DNA of 64,000 bases, taken from the NCBI GenBank assembly GCA_001574975.1, contig KQ965742.1, positions 377,696 through 441,695 on the forward strand, written 5' to 3'. A program made the position numbers and the translations under genes. Numbering within the stretch: position 1 is the first letter of the stretch; every line of letters starts with the position of its first letter. Positions 1 to 11,436 of this stretch are shown piece after piece. The notes under the pieces are model-generated. The model saw only the letters and a program-made list of their open reading frames with translations, did no database searches and was not told where the DNA came from. Source of the DNA: Gonapodya prolifera JEL478 (lineage: Eukaryota; Monoblepharomycota; Monoblepharidomycetes; Monoblepharidales; Gonapodyaceae).

Positions 1-416
1 GGTTGGTCAAAAGGTGAAAGCCACGACTCAAACCGAGTTACAAATGACTCACATTGTTGCCTCGGGCCAAATTGAGATTCCTCTTGGGGACCTTCGGTGA
101 ACGGTAAGGACTCTTCATATTCCACGTGCGAGTCTATCGGGCTACCAGCTCGTGGCTGGAAAGAAGGTGCAGTTGATGTCACAGAGATAGGTGTCGTGGG
201 GCGACTTGGACCGCGACTCGGCGCATACCGAGAACTGGCAACGCTAGTGCTCGAGCCAGTTCGCTTCAAAAGAGGTATCGGAGTCGGCGCGAATCCATTG
301 AGTGCATCCTCAAGAGAGGACAGGTAATCCACATGCTTCGCCGAAAATCCAGTTTCAAGCTCATCGATAGTGGGAAAGTGCAAAGGCTCTTCATCTTCTT
401 CGGAAGCGTCAGCCAT
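1..416 (-). CDS. Unknown protein, 5' portion (cut by window edge)
   Basis: The reverse strand opens with an ATG at 416 and stays open to about position 53, where a good donor (GTGAGT) follows. The rest of the gene lies beyond the left edge. The roughly 121 residues visible begin MADASEEDEEPLHFPTIDEL, so the start is acidic; a Ser/Pro/Thr/Arg-rich low-complexity stretch follows. I recognise no domain. It lies 170 bp downstream of the cyclic-nucleotide-binding gene on the same strand. The coding call rests on the open frame, amino-acid composition and the donor; function is unknown. Confidence 0.5.
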   Translation of the reverse strand, partial: MADASEEDEEPLHFPTIDELETGFSAKHVDYLSSLEDALNGFAPTPIPLLKRTGSSTSVASSRYAPSRGPSRPTTPISVTSTAPSFQPRAGSPIDSHVEYEESLPFTEGPQEESQFGPRQQCESFVTRFESWLSPFDQ

Positions 417-585
417 CAGCTGGGTCCTTCAGCGGTGCAGTTTGGAGCAATCACGTGAAAGCGGGGAGATCCGCGTTCGGAACAAGTCAACCTCAGACTT
501 GGAGAACATGAACACTTTCAATATCGATGTAGTCAACAGTCTATATATATATCACACCTCAATGACGAGATGAGATGAATAAATA

Positions 586-2466
586 TCAGGTGCTGAGCGA
601 CTTTTTTACAAATGACCGAAATATGTCCCATTTCTTTCTATAAACGAGATACTTGAAGCGTCTCGTGAGCTCATCTTTGGATTGTCCCCACAGTGGGTCC
701 GGGGACAGGAGGGGCTTGTCTTCCTGACTACGCAACCGCACTCTAACATCTGGGATTGACATGGATGCGACCTCAACAGTAGTGCGACAGCGAACAGTCA
801 CAGAACTGGTAACATTAGACGAGCTTTCACTGTCTGAGGCACCCAGAACAGCAATTTGGCCAAAATACTGGTAAGGTTCGTAAGAGCCCAGCCAGATTTC
901 CAATGTACTGCTCTCCTGATTCTCCCACGGACGGTTTTGAAAGGCGTACCTTGACTGCTTCAGTGAACTTCCGTTTAGTTTTGACGATGTATGCTCTTCC
1001 GCAACTGGTCGGGTCAACTTTTTCCACTCGTTCTCTGTAGATTGGCGATCGGAGCGGCTGACGGTAATCTCAGCAAAAACATCGCAAATGCCTTTCTTCA
1101 AGATGTAAAATCTATCAACGGGGGATCCTCGACGAATGATCGTTGCCCCAGCAGGATAGGTGCTCATTGCGAGTACATTAGCGATGGATTCGTGAACTCC
1201 CGGAGGCAGATCCTTCGTAAGGGGTGCTTCAGATAGAAATAAAGCTTTGTCCTTGTGGTCTTTGCGATGGATGAAGCGCAAAATCCGTACATAATCCTCT
1301 TTCTCGGCTCGAAGAAGTAAACAAGGAACAACCGTAAAGATTGTTGCCATTCGACGAGCGTCGTTAATCAAAGAAAGCTCCCCGAAGCCGTCTCCGGTGA
1401 CAAGATGTGCGACTCTGACCATGGGAGCTCCGGAGGACGGTCGAAGGTCGTCTTCAAACTCTCTCCGCACGATGACATCGACTTGTCCTTGTAAGACGAC
1501 ATACCAGGATGTTCCGCGGTCTCCTTGATTAAAGACAACACGGTGGGCGTCGAAGTCATCCAATTGAAGCACACCACAAAGTTCCAAAAGAAGGAATTCG
1601 CTAAGACTTTGAAACGCTTTTAAATGCCTCAGGAGCTCAAACAGTTGCTTCCGGTCTTCAATTGTCCGCTCGATTGGTTTCTTTGAAAGGAGAGCTGTAA
1701 CTCTTTGGAGACGTTCTGAATGGTGGTTTCCAATGGTACTACGACGAGCGCGGTGGCTTGACACTTGCACGATTTCGGACACAGAGTGAGGGTTAAAGGG
1801 GGAATCAGGAGGCTTTGAGTTTTGATCGGCCTTTGCAGCCCATTTTCTGTAAATGTTGTCTCCGACTGCTGGATGTTCTCCGTCATGCACTTCACGTACG
1901 AGAAGTTTATGGGGAAGATGCGTTGCACCAGCATCGTTTTCATTCGCCGGCAGAGCTCCTTGTCGGCCAGTCAATTCGAGGTGTTCCTGTGTACTTCCTT
2001 TCTCGAACCAAGAGGCGACTTTGGTATGGGGGTGGGCAAGGAGCCGCAATTCCACTATCGAGAGGAACTTGGGTGGTCGCGAAGCAAGTGCATGCATAAG
2101 CCCATTTGTGTTTTGCAGTAACGAAAAGGAATTCTCTAGAGCCTGGAGGCCGGGTGGTCCACCCAACGACATGTGGGTGACGGTCTTCACATTGTTGGGT
2201 CGCCGAGCGGTCAAACCACGAGAGACAGTCGAGGGCAAGGAGCGTTGAGTTTGGCTAGGAGAATTATGACATCTTTTCTCCGGGGGTGTGAGAGATCGCT
2301 CCATGATGTCCAGTCCCCAACGCAGTTTCGAAGTTCGATTTCGACTTTCTGCTTCTTCTCTTGCCAGCGCTCTCGCTCTCGTGGACAATGTTGGTTGATT
2401 ATAGCGTGCGAGGGGGGTGAAGGGAGGAGGGGATTCGGATTCGATCGACATGTTATGAGTTTCCAA
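586..2466 (-). CDS. Protein with two cyclic-nucleotide-binding domains (CNBD2/Epac-like)
   Basis: A single uninterrupted frame of 626 residues. The first ~260 residues are basic and low in complexity. A first cNMP-binding domain spans roughly residues 280-400, with the beta-roll signature FNQGDRGTSWYVVLQG and a phosphate-binding cassette FGELSLINDARRMAT that keeps the family arginine. A second domain (about 415-590, around FYILKKGICDVF) has a weaker cassette beginning FGQIAVLG, so it may not bind ligand. There is no kinase, GEF or channel segment, so this is not a PKA catalytic chain, an intact Epac or an ion channel. Architecture resembles CNBD2-type proteins, which are linked to sperm and cilia; that link is inference. 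It is divergent from the MOB gene, with only 62 bp between start codons. Confidence 0.8.
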   Translation of the reverse strand: METHNMSIESESPPPFTPLARYNQPTLSTRARALAREEAESRNRTSKLRWGLDIMERSLTPPEKRCHNSPSQTQRSLPSTVSRGLTARRPNNVKTVTHMSLGGPPGLQALENSFSLLQNTNGLMHALASRPPKFLSIVELRLLAHPHTKVASWFEKGSTQEHLELTGRQGALPANENDAGATHLPHKLLVREVHDGEHPAVGDNIYRKWAAKADQNSKPPDSPFNPHSVSEIVQVSSHRARRSTIGNHHSERLQRVTALLSKKPIERTIEDRKQLFELLRHLKAFQSLSEFLLLELCGVLQLDDFDAHRVVFNQGDRGTSWYVVLQGQVDVIVRREFEDDLRPSSGAPMVRVAHLVTGDGFGELSLINDARRMATIFTVVPCLLLRAEKEDYVRILRFIHRKDHKDKALFLSEAPLTKDLPPGVHESIANVLAMSTYPAGATIIRRGSPVDRFYILKKGICDVFAEITVSRSDRQSTENEWKKLTRPVAEEHTSSKLNGSSLKQSRYAFQNRPWENQESSTLEIWLGSYEPYQYFGQIAVLGASDSESSSNVTSSVTVRCRTTVEVASMSIPDVRVRLRSQEDKPLLSPDPLWGQSKDELTRRFKYLVYRKKWDIFRSFVKKSLST

Positions 2467-2528
2467 TGCGGCCGAAGCAAACGGCTAACGGCTTCGCTGA
2501 AAGGGACCCAACGTCACAAACAGGACCG
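2467..2528. promoter_or_regulatory. Compact divergent intergenic region (CNB protein / MOB)
   Basis: The two start codons are 62 bp apart on opposite strands. There is no TATA-like element; the segment is GC-balanced and must carry both core promoters or overlap the leaders. Confidence 0.55.
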
Positions 2529-3599
2529 ATGGCCACGCTCTTCGGGTGAGTCCGAATAGTTTGCTTCTTGAGTGTCTGTAAATCTCAACACCAAGTCCGA
2601 ATGCGCTGGATGCTGCCTTGCTTCACCTCTTTTCACCTATTTCCCATTGCAACACTTTAACTCGCTGGACACGCAGAAAACTCGCATCACGAACTCGAAA
2701 GAAGTCTGCTGGGGCAGGAAATCAGTCCAATCGCCCTTTGTTCCTCCAATCACCTTACGCCCAAACGACATTGATCCAGGGGAGCATCAAACGGCTTGTT
2801 GACCTTCCTAAATACGTGGACCTGAGCGAATGGCTGGCTATCAACAGTAAGCACGATTGCTCCTACCTGTTTTTGTAGAAGCTTTTGAATGGACCGCCAA
2901 ATCCTCCGAAAGCATTCGAGTTTTTCCAATACGTTAACATGTTTTATGGATCGGTATCCGAATTCTGCACTCCCACGACGTGTCCCAGTATGTCTGCAGG
3001 AAGGTTAGTGTGATAATGAAGCGTATGGACACATGCGGGGTGTCAATAATCTTCGAATGCCGACAGTTGCGAGTACCATTGGACGGATAGCTCCAAGAGG
3101 ACATTGAAAGTCTCAGCCCCTCAATATGTTGATTTTGCTACGACTCAAATTCAAGCACAGCTCAGTGATGATACATTGTTTCCAACAAAGTCTGGTGGGT
3201 TGCCGACCGCATCTTTATCTTCAATAGTTTTACGTGATACGTCTTGTCATTTCAGGTGCCGAATTTCCTCCTGGGTTTCTCCCAAATGTGATTCGCCCCA
3301 TTCACAGACATCTGCTACGCATATTGGCCCATATATATCACGCGCACTACCCGCACATCCTCCAATTGCAAACAGAGGGTCACTTGAACACGCTTTTTGC
3401 CCACTTCGCTTGCTTTGCTCTGACCTTTGACACAGTGGAAGGCCTCAGTGCTTGGGCGGGCGTGACCGGTCTTCAAATCGGATCTGGACTAGCTGCTGGT
3501 GGAATGAGTGGGGCGAAGTCCTCGCGGGACAAAGAGAGAGAAAAGGATTTAGAGCCATTAAGAGAGCTAGTTGCTGAGCTTGAGCCTATGATCGCATGA
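2529..3599 (+). CDS. MOB kinase activator (Mob1/phocein family)
   Basis: Five exons: 2529-2545, 2677-2846, 2913-3003, 3067-3194 and 3256-3599, giving 249 residues. The first exon is only 17 nt. Family landmarks are in order: DLSEWLAIN joined to TFEFFQYVNMFYGSVSEFC, then CPSMSAG, SCEYHWTD, PQYVDFATTQIQAQLSDDTL, PTKSG and the long helical segment ending AHIYHAHYPHI..EGHLNTLFAHF. These include the Cys and His residues expected for the MOB zinc site. MOB proteins bind and activate NDR/LATS-type kinases in mitotic exit, septation and polarity. The acceptor of exon 3 (CCGAAAG) was chosen because it alone restores the family reading NTFEFF. Which MOB class it belongs to cannot be settled by eye. Confidence 0.9.
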
Positions 3600-3680
3600 A
3601 CTCATCAATAAATCGGTGGGTTGGGCGGGCTGTGGTCAGACGCACTCATCACCAGATTCCGTCTCCGATAAGAATTGGCG

Positions 3681-4464
3681 ATGGCTGATGAAAGTGACGA
3701 ACAGCAGGAAACAGGACCCAAACTAGCAGTCTACGAGGGCGATCGCGATGCGAACGGTGCTCGCCACGGGAAGGGGAAGACTACTTTCCCAAACGGAGAC
3801 ATGTACATTGGGGAGTACGTGAATGGACTAAAGTGAGCGAATCGATTGCGTTTGCCTCCAATTGTTAGTTGACGGGTCCATTCGGTCAGACAAGGTAAAG
3901 GCGTCTATCGATGGAAAAATGGAGCAATCTATAGTGGGGACTACGTTGCGAATGCGCGAGAGGGCAGAGGCACGTTCGTTTATCCAGACGGTTCTCGCTA
4001 CAAAGGTACGAGGAATGCACAACTTCGAACAGGGCGTATTTCTTACCTCACGGAACCTTTAGGCGACTTTGTAAGAGGCAGACGCCAAGGAAATGGCACC
4101 TATCTATTTGCGAACGCTGACTCTTACTCTGGGGAATGGGCGGAAGATCTCCGACACGGAAATGGTACTTATATCTATGGAGGAAGTGGGGTGAAGCGGA
4201 TCGGCGTATGGGAAAAGGGTGTGTTCAAAGGAGCAGGTGCGCCAATGCGAAAAGCCACGTTTCCGGATTGAATCACGAAAGGAATGGCTCTGTGTTCTTT
4301 CAGGTGAACTAGTTTACCAAGATCACAGTCTCTCTGGAACATTTAGCGCTGAAAAATCCATGTCTGGGCTTGTCAAATTGACGTTCGGCAAGGATCATGA
4401 TATTTCAGTGCCAGCACAGTTTGCTTTTGCGCCAGCCATCAAGAGTGAAGAAGAAGAGAAGTAA
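3681..4464 (+). CDS. RSPH1: Radial spoke head protein 1 (MORN-repeat protein)
   Basis: Four exons (3681-3832, 3890-4005, 4063-4218, 4304-4464) encode 194 residues. The start resembles RSPH1: an acidic leader, then YEGDRDANGARHGKGK and a run of MORN repeats (FPNGDMYIGEYVNGL, GKGVYRWKNGAIYSGDY, GRGTFVYPDGSRYKG, GNGTYLFANADSYSGEW, GNGTYIYGG). MORN proteins of this type form part of the radial spoke head of motile 9+2 axonemes. The protein is shorter than animal RSPH1 because it lacks the long acidic tail; only a short Glu/Lys end remains. Its presence is strong evidence that the organism builds a motile flagellum. Confidence 0.85.
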
Positions 4465-4565
4465 TGAATTATTTTAGTTTAAAATTCGAGTGAAGTTGTC
4501 ATCATGGTAAAGCTTTGAGCTAAAATTGATAACTTTTGTGATGTGTAACTGATTCACCAACCCGA

Positions 4566-7231
4566 ATGGAGCGATCGCAACGGAATCCTCAGGCGTTCGA
4601 CCCATATGTGTTTTCGATATCCGATGATCAACAAGCATCTGCAAGCTCTCCACCTCTTTTCCCTCCACCGGACCCCGGAGACCCAGAGGAGAACGAATCT
4701 ACACTGGAGGACAGATTAGACGAAGAAATCGCTGGTGCAAATACCTCAAGTCCAAATTACTATGCCATCTTGAACTTAGATAAGAACGTACGTCCAGCTA
4801 TCGCTTTAGCGACTTCCGTAGGCTACGAAACCAGTAATGGACAACAGGTCCTACTAATTTGCTTTGCATCCAGGCTTCAGACCAGGACGTCCGAGATGCT
4901 TACAAGCGCCTCAGTATGATTTTTCACCCGGATAAGCATCGGGATACGGCAGCAAAGGAAGCAGCGCAGCGGAAGTTCCAGACTATCCAGAGAGCTTATG
5001 ACGGTGAGTCCTGCGAGAACTGGGACACTCTTTTACACTACCGATTGCTATTTCGACACTTTTCAGTCTTAAGCGAAGGTGCAAAGAGGACTGCTTACGA
5101 CATGTACGGAGAACTTGGCATTTCGAACGGGCTTGGAGGCCGGGGCAACCAAGCGAGCCCACGCGATCGGGAGGTGGGACAGCGATTTAAGACCCCTGAG
5201 GAAATTCGAGATGAATACGAAAGGGCGATGCGGGAGAAAGCCGAAACAGATGTTGCTCAGCTGGTCAAGTCTAAGGGTGACATTTCCGTTACGCTTGACG
5301 CCACTGCCTTATTCGACCCGGAAAACAGGAGCGCCCGAATGTTGCAAATATTAGCAAACAAACGGGAAACTGCTGGTTATGGGCAGCCTCAGGAGCAACA
5401 ATACCAGCCACCGCCGTATCCACCCCCACCACCTATGTCTGAGAAAGATCATGAGCTTGAAGCAGATGGATGGTCGTTATTGACCGCATTGCCCAGTCTA
5501 GTATTGATGCAGCAGTCATTCGTTCGGCATTCTTGGGACACAAAACTCTCACCGTCCACTGTATTCACTCTGGCGGGAAATGCCATGACTCGCAGGGGAA
5601 TGGGAACTGGGTCGGTCGCTGGTACAGTTAAACAGTCTCTTCCTCGAGGTGCAGGAATGGTGGATGCTACACTGGCTCTTGGGGCGAATACTGTTGCGAT
5701 GATGAAGTGGGCTCGTAACTGGAACGGCGGGGTGTATGTGTCGTGTTATTCATGGCTCGTTGGTGTATTTCCGGCTCATTTTATTGTCCCATCAGCTTTA
5801 CGACTGTTCAAGCAACTTCGACCACTATTTCCCGCCCCCCTTCAATAGTTTTCGTTGCTGGCCGGCAAATATCCCCTTTTGTCACTGGGTTTATCACTTA
5901 TCGTACCGGAGACTATGTGGTTGGGAGTTGGGGCACAAACACCAGTATCCGAGAGCTGAGTGGCATTTCATTGGGAACTGTGGGTCGCGTTGGGAAGGGT
6001 AGTTTGGAGACCGACGTCTCGGTGGGCATTGCTACATTGGTACTTTGTGCATTTTGAAATGATTTCCTTTCCTTAGGCAGGGCTACAAGAGTCTCACCTT
6101 AGCACTGCTTATTCGCATTCGATCCATCTTCCTCTTCTTTCGGCTTCAGCTCGCATTCGTGTTCGCGGTTCGGTTACACTTTCAACGGCAAATGGATTTG
6201 TTTTTTCCCTTTCCACAACCCGAAAAGTCTCCAAACACTCTCGAATAGGAATCGGCTTGGACATGTCTGGAAGTGGTCTCACCCTACGGCTCCGATGGTC
6301 GCGACTCGGTCAGCGCCTGACCGTCCCAATACTTGTTAGTAATGACTGGGAAATCGACTTGGCAGTAATCTGCATAGCAGTTCCCTTGGGTTTGATGTGG
6401 AGTGCAGAAAAGTTCTGGGTAGAGCCGAGGCGGAAACGCAGAATTGAGGAGTGAGTCTTCAACTGATTCATGACTTGGGTTGGAAACTTCTAATCTTTGT
6501 GTGTCGCACCAGAAAGCTTAGCACTCTCCGTGAAAATCACTCTGCCCAATTCGATGATCGTAAAACTTCCGGAATAGAAGCCCAACGATTGATGCGGGAT
6601 GTTGTCGCCCGTAAAGTTGAGCAGGAGCGTGACAGGAGAGGACTTCTTGTTGTCAAAGCACTATACGGTCGATTAAGCAAGGATGAAGATCTTAGCATGT
6701 GGAATCGCGTCATCGGGGCTGTTGCTGGAGGAAACCGTAACCTGAAAGGATGGATGACGGGCAGAAATCCTGGTAAAAAACCCATCGGGGCTTTCCTGTC
6801 TGTTGGGACGGGTACCGGTTTTGGCGGATCGATGGAGAACTCTCCTGACTCTGATGAAGAAGATCAGGAGGTTTTGGATGTCACTGTTGCTGTGATGTCT
6901 CTCGTCAGCAACGGACAGTTGCATATCAGGGGTGGCCATCCGAAGGTCAGTGTTTCAAGTGCTGGCACGGGCGTGCTTTCGAAATCGCCTTCATCTCTTA
7001 TCACTGAAATTCTTTTAGTCGGCCATCCTCGGTTTTTTTGACCCTTGTCCTGGTCACACGAAGCATCTTTTGATCCACTATCAGTTTGATGGAAGGTTGC
7101 ATCGTGTGCTGGTGGATGACAGTGCGAGTGTTGCTGCTCCCTTGCGATCTCACATTCTCTCTCCGAGAGAAGAGTCCGAGTTAGATTACATTCAAGACGC
7201 GTGGCCAGCTACATCTACTTTTGTACAGTAA
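4566..7231 (+). CDS. DNAJC11-type J-domain protein (mitochondrial/MICOS-associated family)
   Basis: A multi-exon gene. The N-terminal J domain is split by introns: NYYAILNLDKN, then ASDQDVRDAYKRLSMIFHPDKHRD with the diagnostic HPD, then AYD/VLSEGAKRTAYDMYG. A linker PEEIRDEYERAMREK and a beta-barrel-like DUF3395 region follow, ending with LLVVKALYGRLS, VLDVTVAVMSLV and GFFDPCPGHTKHLLIHYQFD. Order and motifs match human DNAJC11, which associates with MICOS/SAM at the mitochondrial membranes and affects cristae. A hydrophobic stretch near 6330-6420 could be a membrane contact. Intron borders between about 5450 and 6250 were not all fixed. The stop at 7229-7231 lies 81 bp before the TPS start. 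Confidence 0.82.
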
Positions 7232-7312
7232 TGAAAAGGAGCAAATGACGTCACGGCCGCATAAGGTTGCTGTGCCGGTCACCAGTCCTCACCCATCGAT
7301 CGCACGACAACC

Positions 7313-10300
7313 ATGCTCACTTTTGGAGAAGCTCCGCCATCAGACAATCGCCGCGGCAGCGAAGATACCACTCAGGATCCGACTGCTGTTTCTATCCCAA
7401 CGATTACTGCTCCTGTCTGCGACTCACCCACATCGCAAAGAGACAGCGGTCCCGGAGGACGTGTCATCGTCGTATCCAATCGGTACGTAGATATGAAAAC
7501 TTCAAAGGATGATGATGCGAGTTATTTTGTCCCCTCCTTTCAGGCTCCCCGTATGCACTCCTTCACTGCATTTATCATAATCTCTTTTTGATGAGTTTTT
7601 CTCTTCAGATCACCATCAACAAGAAAGAAGGAGGTGGCTGGTCCTATCAAATGAGTTCCGGAGGTCTGGTCTCGGCTTTGAGTGGTTTGAAAAAAGAGTT
7701 AGATTTCCTGTGGGTCGGATGGCCGGGACTCGAGCTCAGTGAAGAGGACGCCTCCGTTGTCTCTCAAGATCTTGCGGAAAAGTTCAATGCTATTCCAGTC
7801 TACCTATCGGACAAGACTGCGGAATTACACTACAATGGATTCTCGAATTCAATCCTCTGGCCTCTCTTTCACTACCAACCCGGTAAATTGCTGCAATTTG
7901 TGTCTTAAGATTTGCTCACTAACAAAGTTCCACCAGGAGAGATGCTTTTTGATGAAGCCGCTTGGGAGGGTTATCAAAAGTGATTTTGAGATTTCAGTTG
8001 GAACCCCTGATGCCGAAATCATGTTCTATTCCCAAGGGCGAACGAGGAGTTTGCACGTGTAATCACAGAGATCCTTCGAGATGGAGACCACGTATGGGTG
8101 CGTCGAAATTTGAAAAACTGGAATTAATTCGTTTATGTCAGAGGCTGACAATGTCGCTGTCGTCTTATTAGATACATGACTATCATCTGTGAGTTCTAGA
8201 TTGATGTTCTTCCACGACTTATTCCGAATACACCCATGCAGGATGCTGGTTCCACAACTTCTTCGGAAAGCACTCGACAATATGGTCGTTGGAAGCTCTT
8301 CCTTTGCTCGAGACACCTCAAACAGCTCCCCTGATCGTGGAGGTGACAGGGATGAATCTGAAGCTGAAGCTATGGGAAATTTTGCTCAAACGATATCAAT
8401 TGGATTTTTCCTTCACACACCATTCCCATCCTCTGAAATTTACCGGTTGGTTTCAAAATCTGAAACAGGATATAGGAAAGACATCTCCCAATCATTTTGG
8501 TTCTGTTTCCTAGCGTTTTACCAGTCCGGCGAGAAATTCTTTTTGGAGTCCTTCAATCCGATTTAATCGGCTTTCACACATACGACTACGCTCGGCATTT
8601 TCTCTCTGCGTGCACCAGGGTCTTGGGCCTGCATGCTATGCCAAACGGAGTCGTGTTTGAAGGGCGTCTTGTGAGGGTATGTGGGTGATTTTGCAAGCGA
8701 CAATATCACTTGTAGTAAAATACTTGCAAACCCAGGTCGGAACTTTTCCCATTGGAATTGACCCCGAAAAGTATGTGAATGATGAAAAGTTTGAGAACGA
8801 ATCACACAATGAACCAAGGCTCACTCCAATTCACTTCTAAGATTCGAGAACCAATTGAGCCAAGAAGCTACGAAAAGGAGGATTAATGAGCTATCAAGCC
8901 AGTTCAAGGGTATTAAAGTGATCGTCGGAGTAGATCGGCTGGATTACATCAAAGGTGAGCAATAGAGGACCTTTCGACGGAGTTGATATGATTTGCTTGC
9001 ACAACAGGAGTGCCAAAAAAGTTTGAAGCATTTGAGCTGTTTCTCACGCGGCACCCCGAGTGGCGTGAAAAAGTGGTACTAGTACAAGTTGCAGTGCCAT
9101 CCCGGCAGGATGTTGAGGAGGTGGGTGCAGTTAGGGTGCTATTTCTCAGTGTCTTATCATTCTTTTTTTGCCAGTACGCAAATCTGCGGAGCAAAGTGAA
9201 TGAACTTGTTGGGCGCGTGAATGGAAAATTCGGCACCGTTACATATCAGCCGATTCATTTCCTGCATCGATCTGTGGACTTCACCGAGCTTGTAGCCCTC
9301 TACGCAATGGCCGATGCTTGTCTCGTTACTTCTTCCAGGGATGGGATGAATCTTGTGAGGTAGTCCGTGGCTCCTTCAACTGTTACCTGATTCACATACA
9401 TTTAAACAAGTCTTTGTCGCCTTACGAAGCTGCGAATATATCGCATCTCAGTCCCCTAAAGCTGGAGTTCTCATTCTGTCAGAGTTCGCTGGTGCTGCAC
9501 AGTCGCTCAATGGTGCCATCGTGGTGAACCCTTGGAGCTCTTCTGACGTATCCGAAGCAATTAAGGAAGCACTCGAGGCTCCTGAATATCAACGACGAGC
9601 TAGATTGAGGCGCATGACTCGTTATGTCAAGAAATACACCGCCGCATTTTGGGGTACCAGCTTTGTCAGCGAGCTCACGGTTAGTTGGTTTGATTTGCAT
9701 TTGCGAGTTGACGTATGTGTTTCGTATTGATTGAATGGCAAATCAAATCAGCGCATATCATCTGAGTACGACGCTCAAGTCGCCAACCGTCAACGCCTAA
9801 AGTTCAGAGAAGTTGCTAGCAGCTTCATATTTGCTGGAAATGCGCGTGTCATTTTTCTTGAAATGGACCTTATCCTGGGAGGCTCATCTGCCCATTCAGG
9901 CAGTGCTTTCACCGATTACACCAGCCCTTCGGTTCGGACTCTTCGTCTGCTCTCTTCTCTGACTGCAAAACCGGACACATATGTTTACGTGTTCAGTGGA
10001 AGAAGCAGGCAGCGATTGGAAGATTGGTTTGGGGTAAGTGACAAGCTTCTGGATTTCACATGACTTCCATATGCGTATTATTTGCTGTACAATAGGCGAC
10101 ACAAGTGGGATTGGTCGCGGAACACGGTAAAGCAGTTGACGCGTTTTCACACCACCAGTCAAATGATGCCCACATTTTTGAAACAGGCTGCTTTTATCGT
10201 CATCCAGGAAACTTGACGAGCCTCTTCAAAACACTCAGCGCTCGCCAGAAGGAAAAAATCAGCAAAGTGATCCCTTCTGTGTTAGCGGCCGATCAGAACG

Positions 10301-11348
10301 ATTGGGTGACACTTGCAGAGCATGTTGATCTATCGTGGGCAGGTGAATTAAGGGAAGATGAAGGACCAATCTGCTCTCAAATAAATGCTAATTTTATAGA
10401 GGACATCCGTCCTGTTTTTGACGCGTATGCTGAACGGACCCCTGGAGCGTTTGTCGAGGAGAAAGAGGTATACTGACGCCACCGTAAAGGGTATGTCCGT
10501 AGCTCACTCCAATTATATTAGATTGATCTGGCATTTGTTTACGGACGAGCGGACCCGTCACTTGGATCATGGCAAGCTGGCGAGTTGCTAAGCCACCTTG
10601 AAAAGGCCCTGTCATCCGTGCCTGTAACGATATATACTGGTGGGCATCCAGTGCGCTCGGCGATTCCGGCATTACATTTTACTACTTTCCCGTGATCTTA
10701 GGAAATCGCAGGATTGAAGTTCACCCCTCGGCAGTCGACAAAGGGTTTGCCGCACGAAACATTCTTCGAGATCTCTATCAAGTACTTGGATCTTCCAGTG
10801 GTGTATCGAAGCCCGGTGCTGAGAAGGGCAAGCCGCCGGTTTTCGACTTCATTTTATGTGGAGGTGGTGGTGGAGATGACTACGACCGGACAGATGAGCC
10901 CATATTCACACTGCTCAAGGATCCTTCACAATCGCTACCTGCTATTATTCAGCCGGGGCCAAGCTCAGAAGTTCCTCCCTCTCCATCTCGCTCAAGTGCG
11001 TACAAAAAGCCGCCAACGGATGACGAGCCTGGTACCTCTGATAATCTCAAGAGGTCGGGCTCCCAAAAGCAATTGAAAAAGGACCAACGACCAATATGGG
11101 ACGACGACACTTCCAAATGCTTCACTGTCAGAGCGGGTGAGCTCTGTGACGTATTGATTGGCATGTATTCTCTAACGCACACCCATCTAAACACAGGCAG
11201 CACTAAGCGGGTGACCGAAGCCCATTTCTATGTCAAAAGTGCACGCGATATTGAAGTTCTCCTGGAAACGTTGTCAGGTGCAGCTGATCCTTTGAGGAGA
11301 TTGGGTGTCCCGGACATACCCCTGGTCCGAAGAGCAACAACTGGTTGA
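7313..11348 (+). CDS. Trehalose-6-phosphate synthase with a degenerate TPP-like C-terminal domain
   Basis: A many-exon gene. The GT20 synthase domain is well kept: VVSNRLP, SGGLVSAL, WVGWPG, LHYNGFSNSILWPLFHY, HDYHLMLVPQLLR, GFFLHTPFPSSEIYR, GFHTYDYARHFLSAC, PIGIDPEKY, GVDRLDYIKG and SRDGMNLV. It makes trehalose 6-phosphate from UDP-glucose and glucose 6-phosphate. The C-terminal part resembles trehalose-6-phosphatase (VFSGRSRQRLEDWFG, GLVAEHG, GGGDDYDRTDE), but the catalytic LDYDGTL motif reads LEMDLIL, so phosphatase activity is doubtful. A regulatory role as in yeast Tps3/Tsl1 or plant class II proteins is possible. Exon 1 (7313-7482) is followed by a 7-nt exon (7544-7550) that completes SNRLP. 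An upstream ATG at 7245 is in another frame. Confidence 0.88.
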
Positions 11349-11436
11349 CCCAGAAGAAAACGATGTCACATGAAGCAACATTTCATTGTAGATTCCCCCA
11401 AATAAAAGTTTCTGCCTAATACATACATTATCGGTA

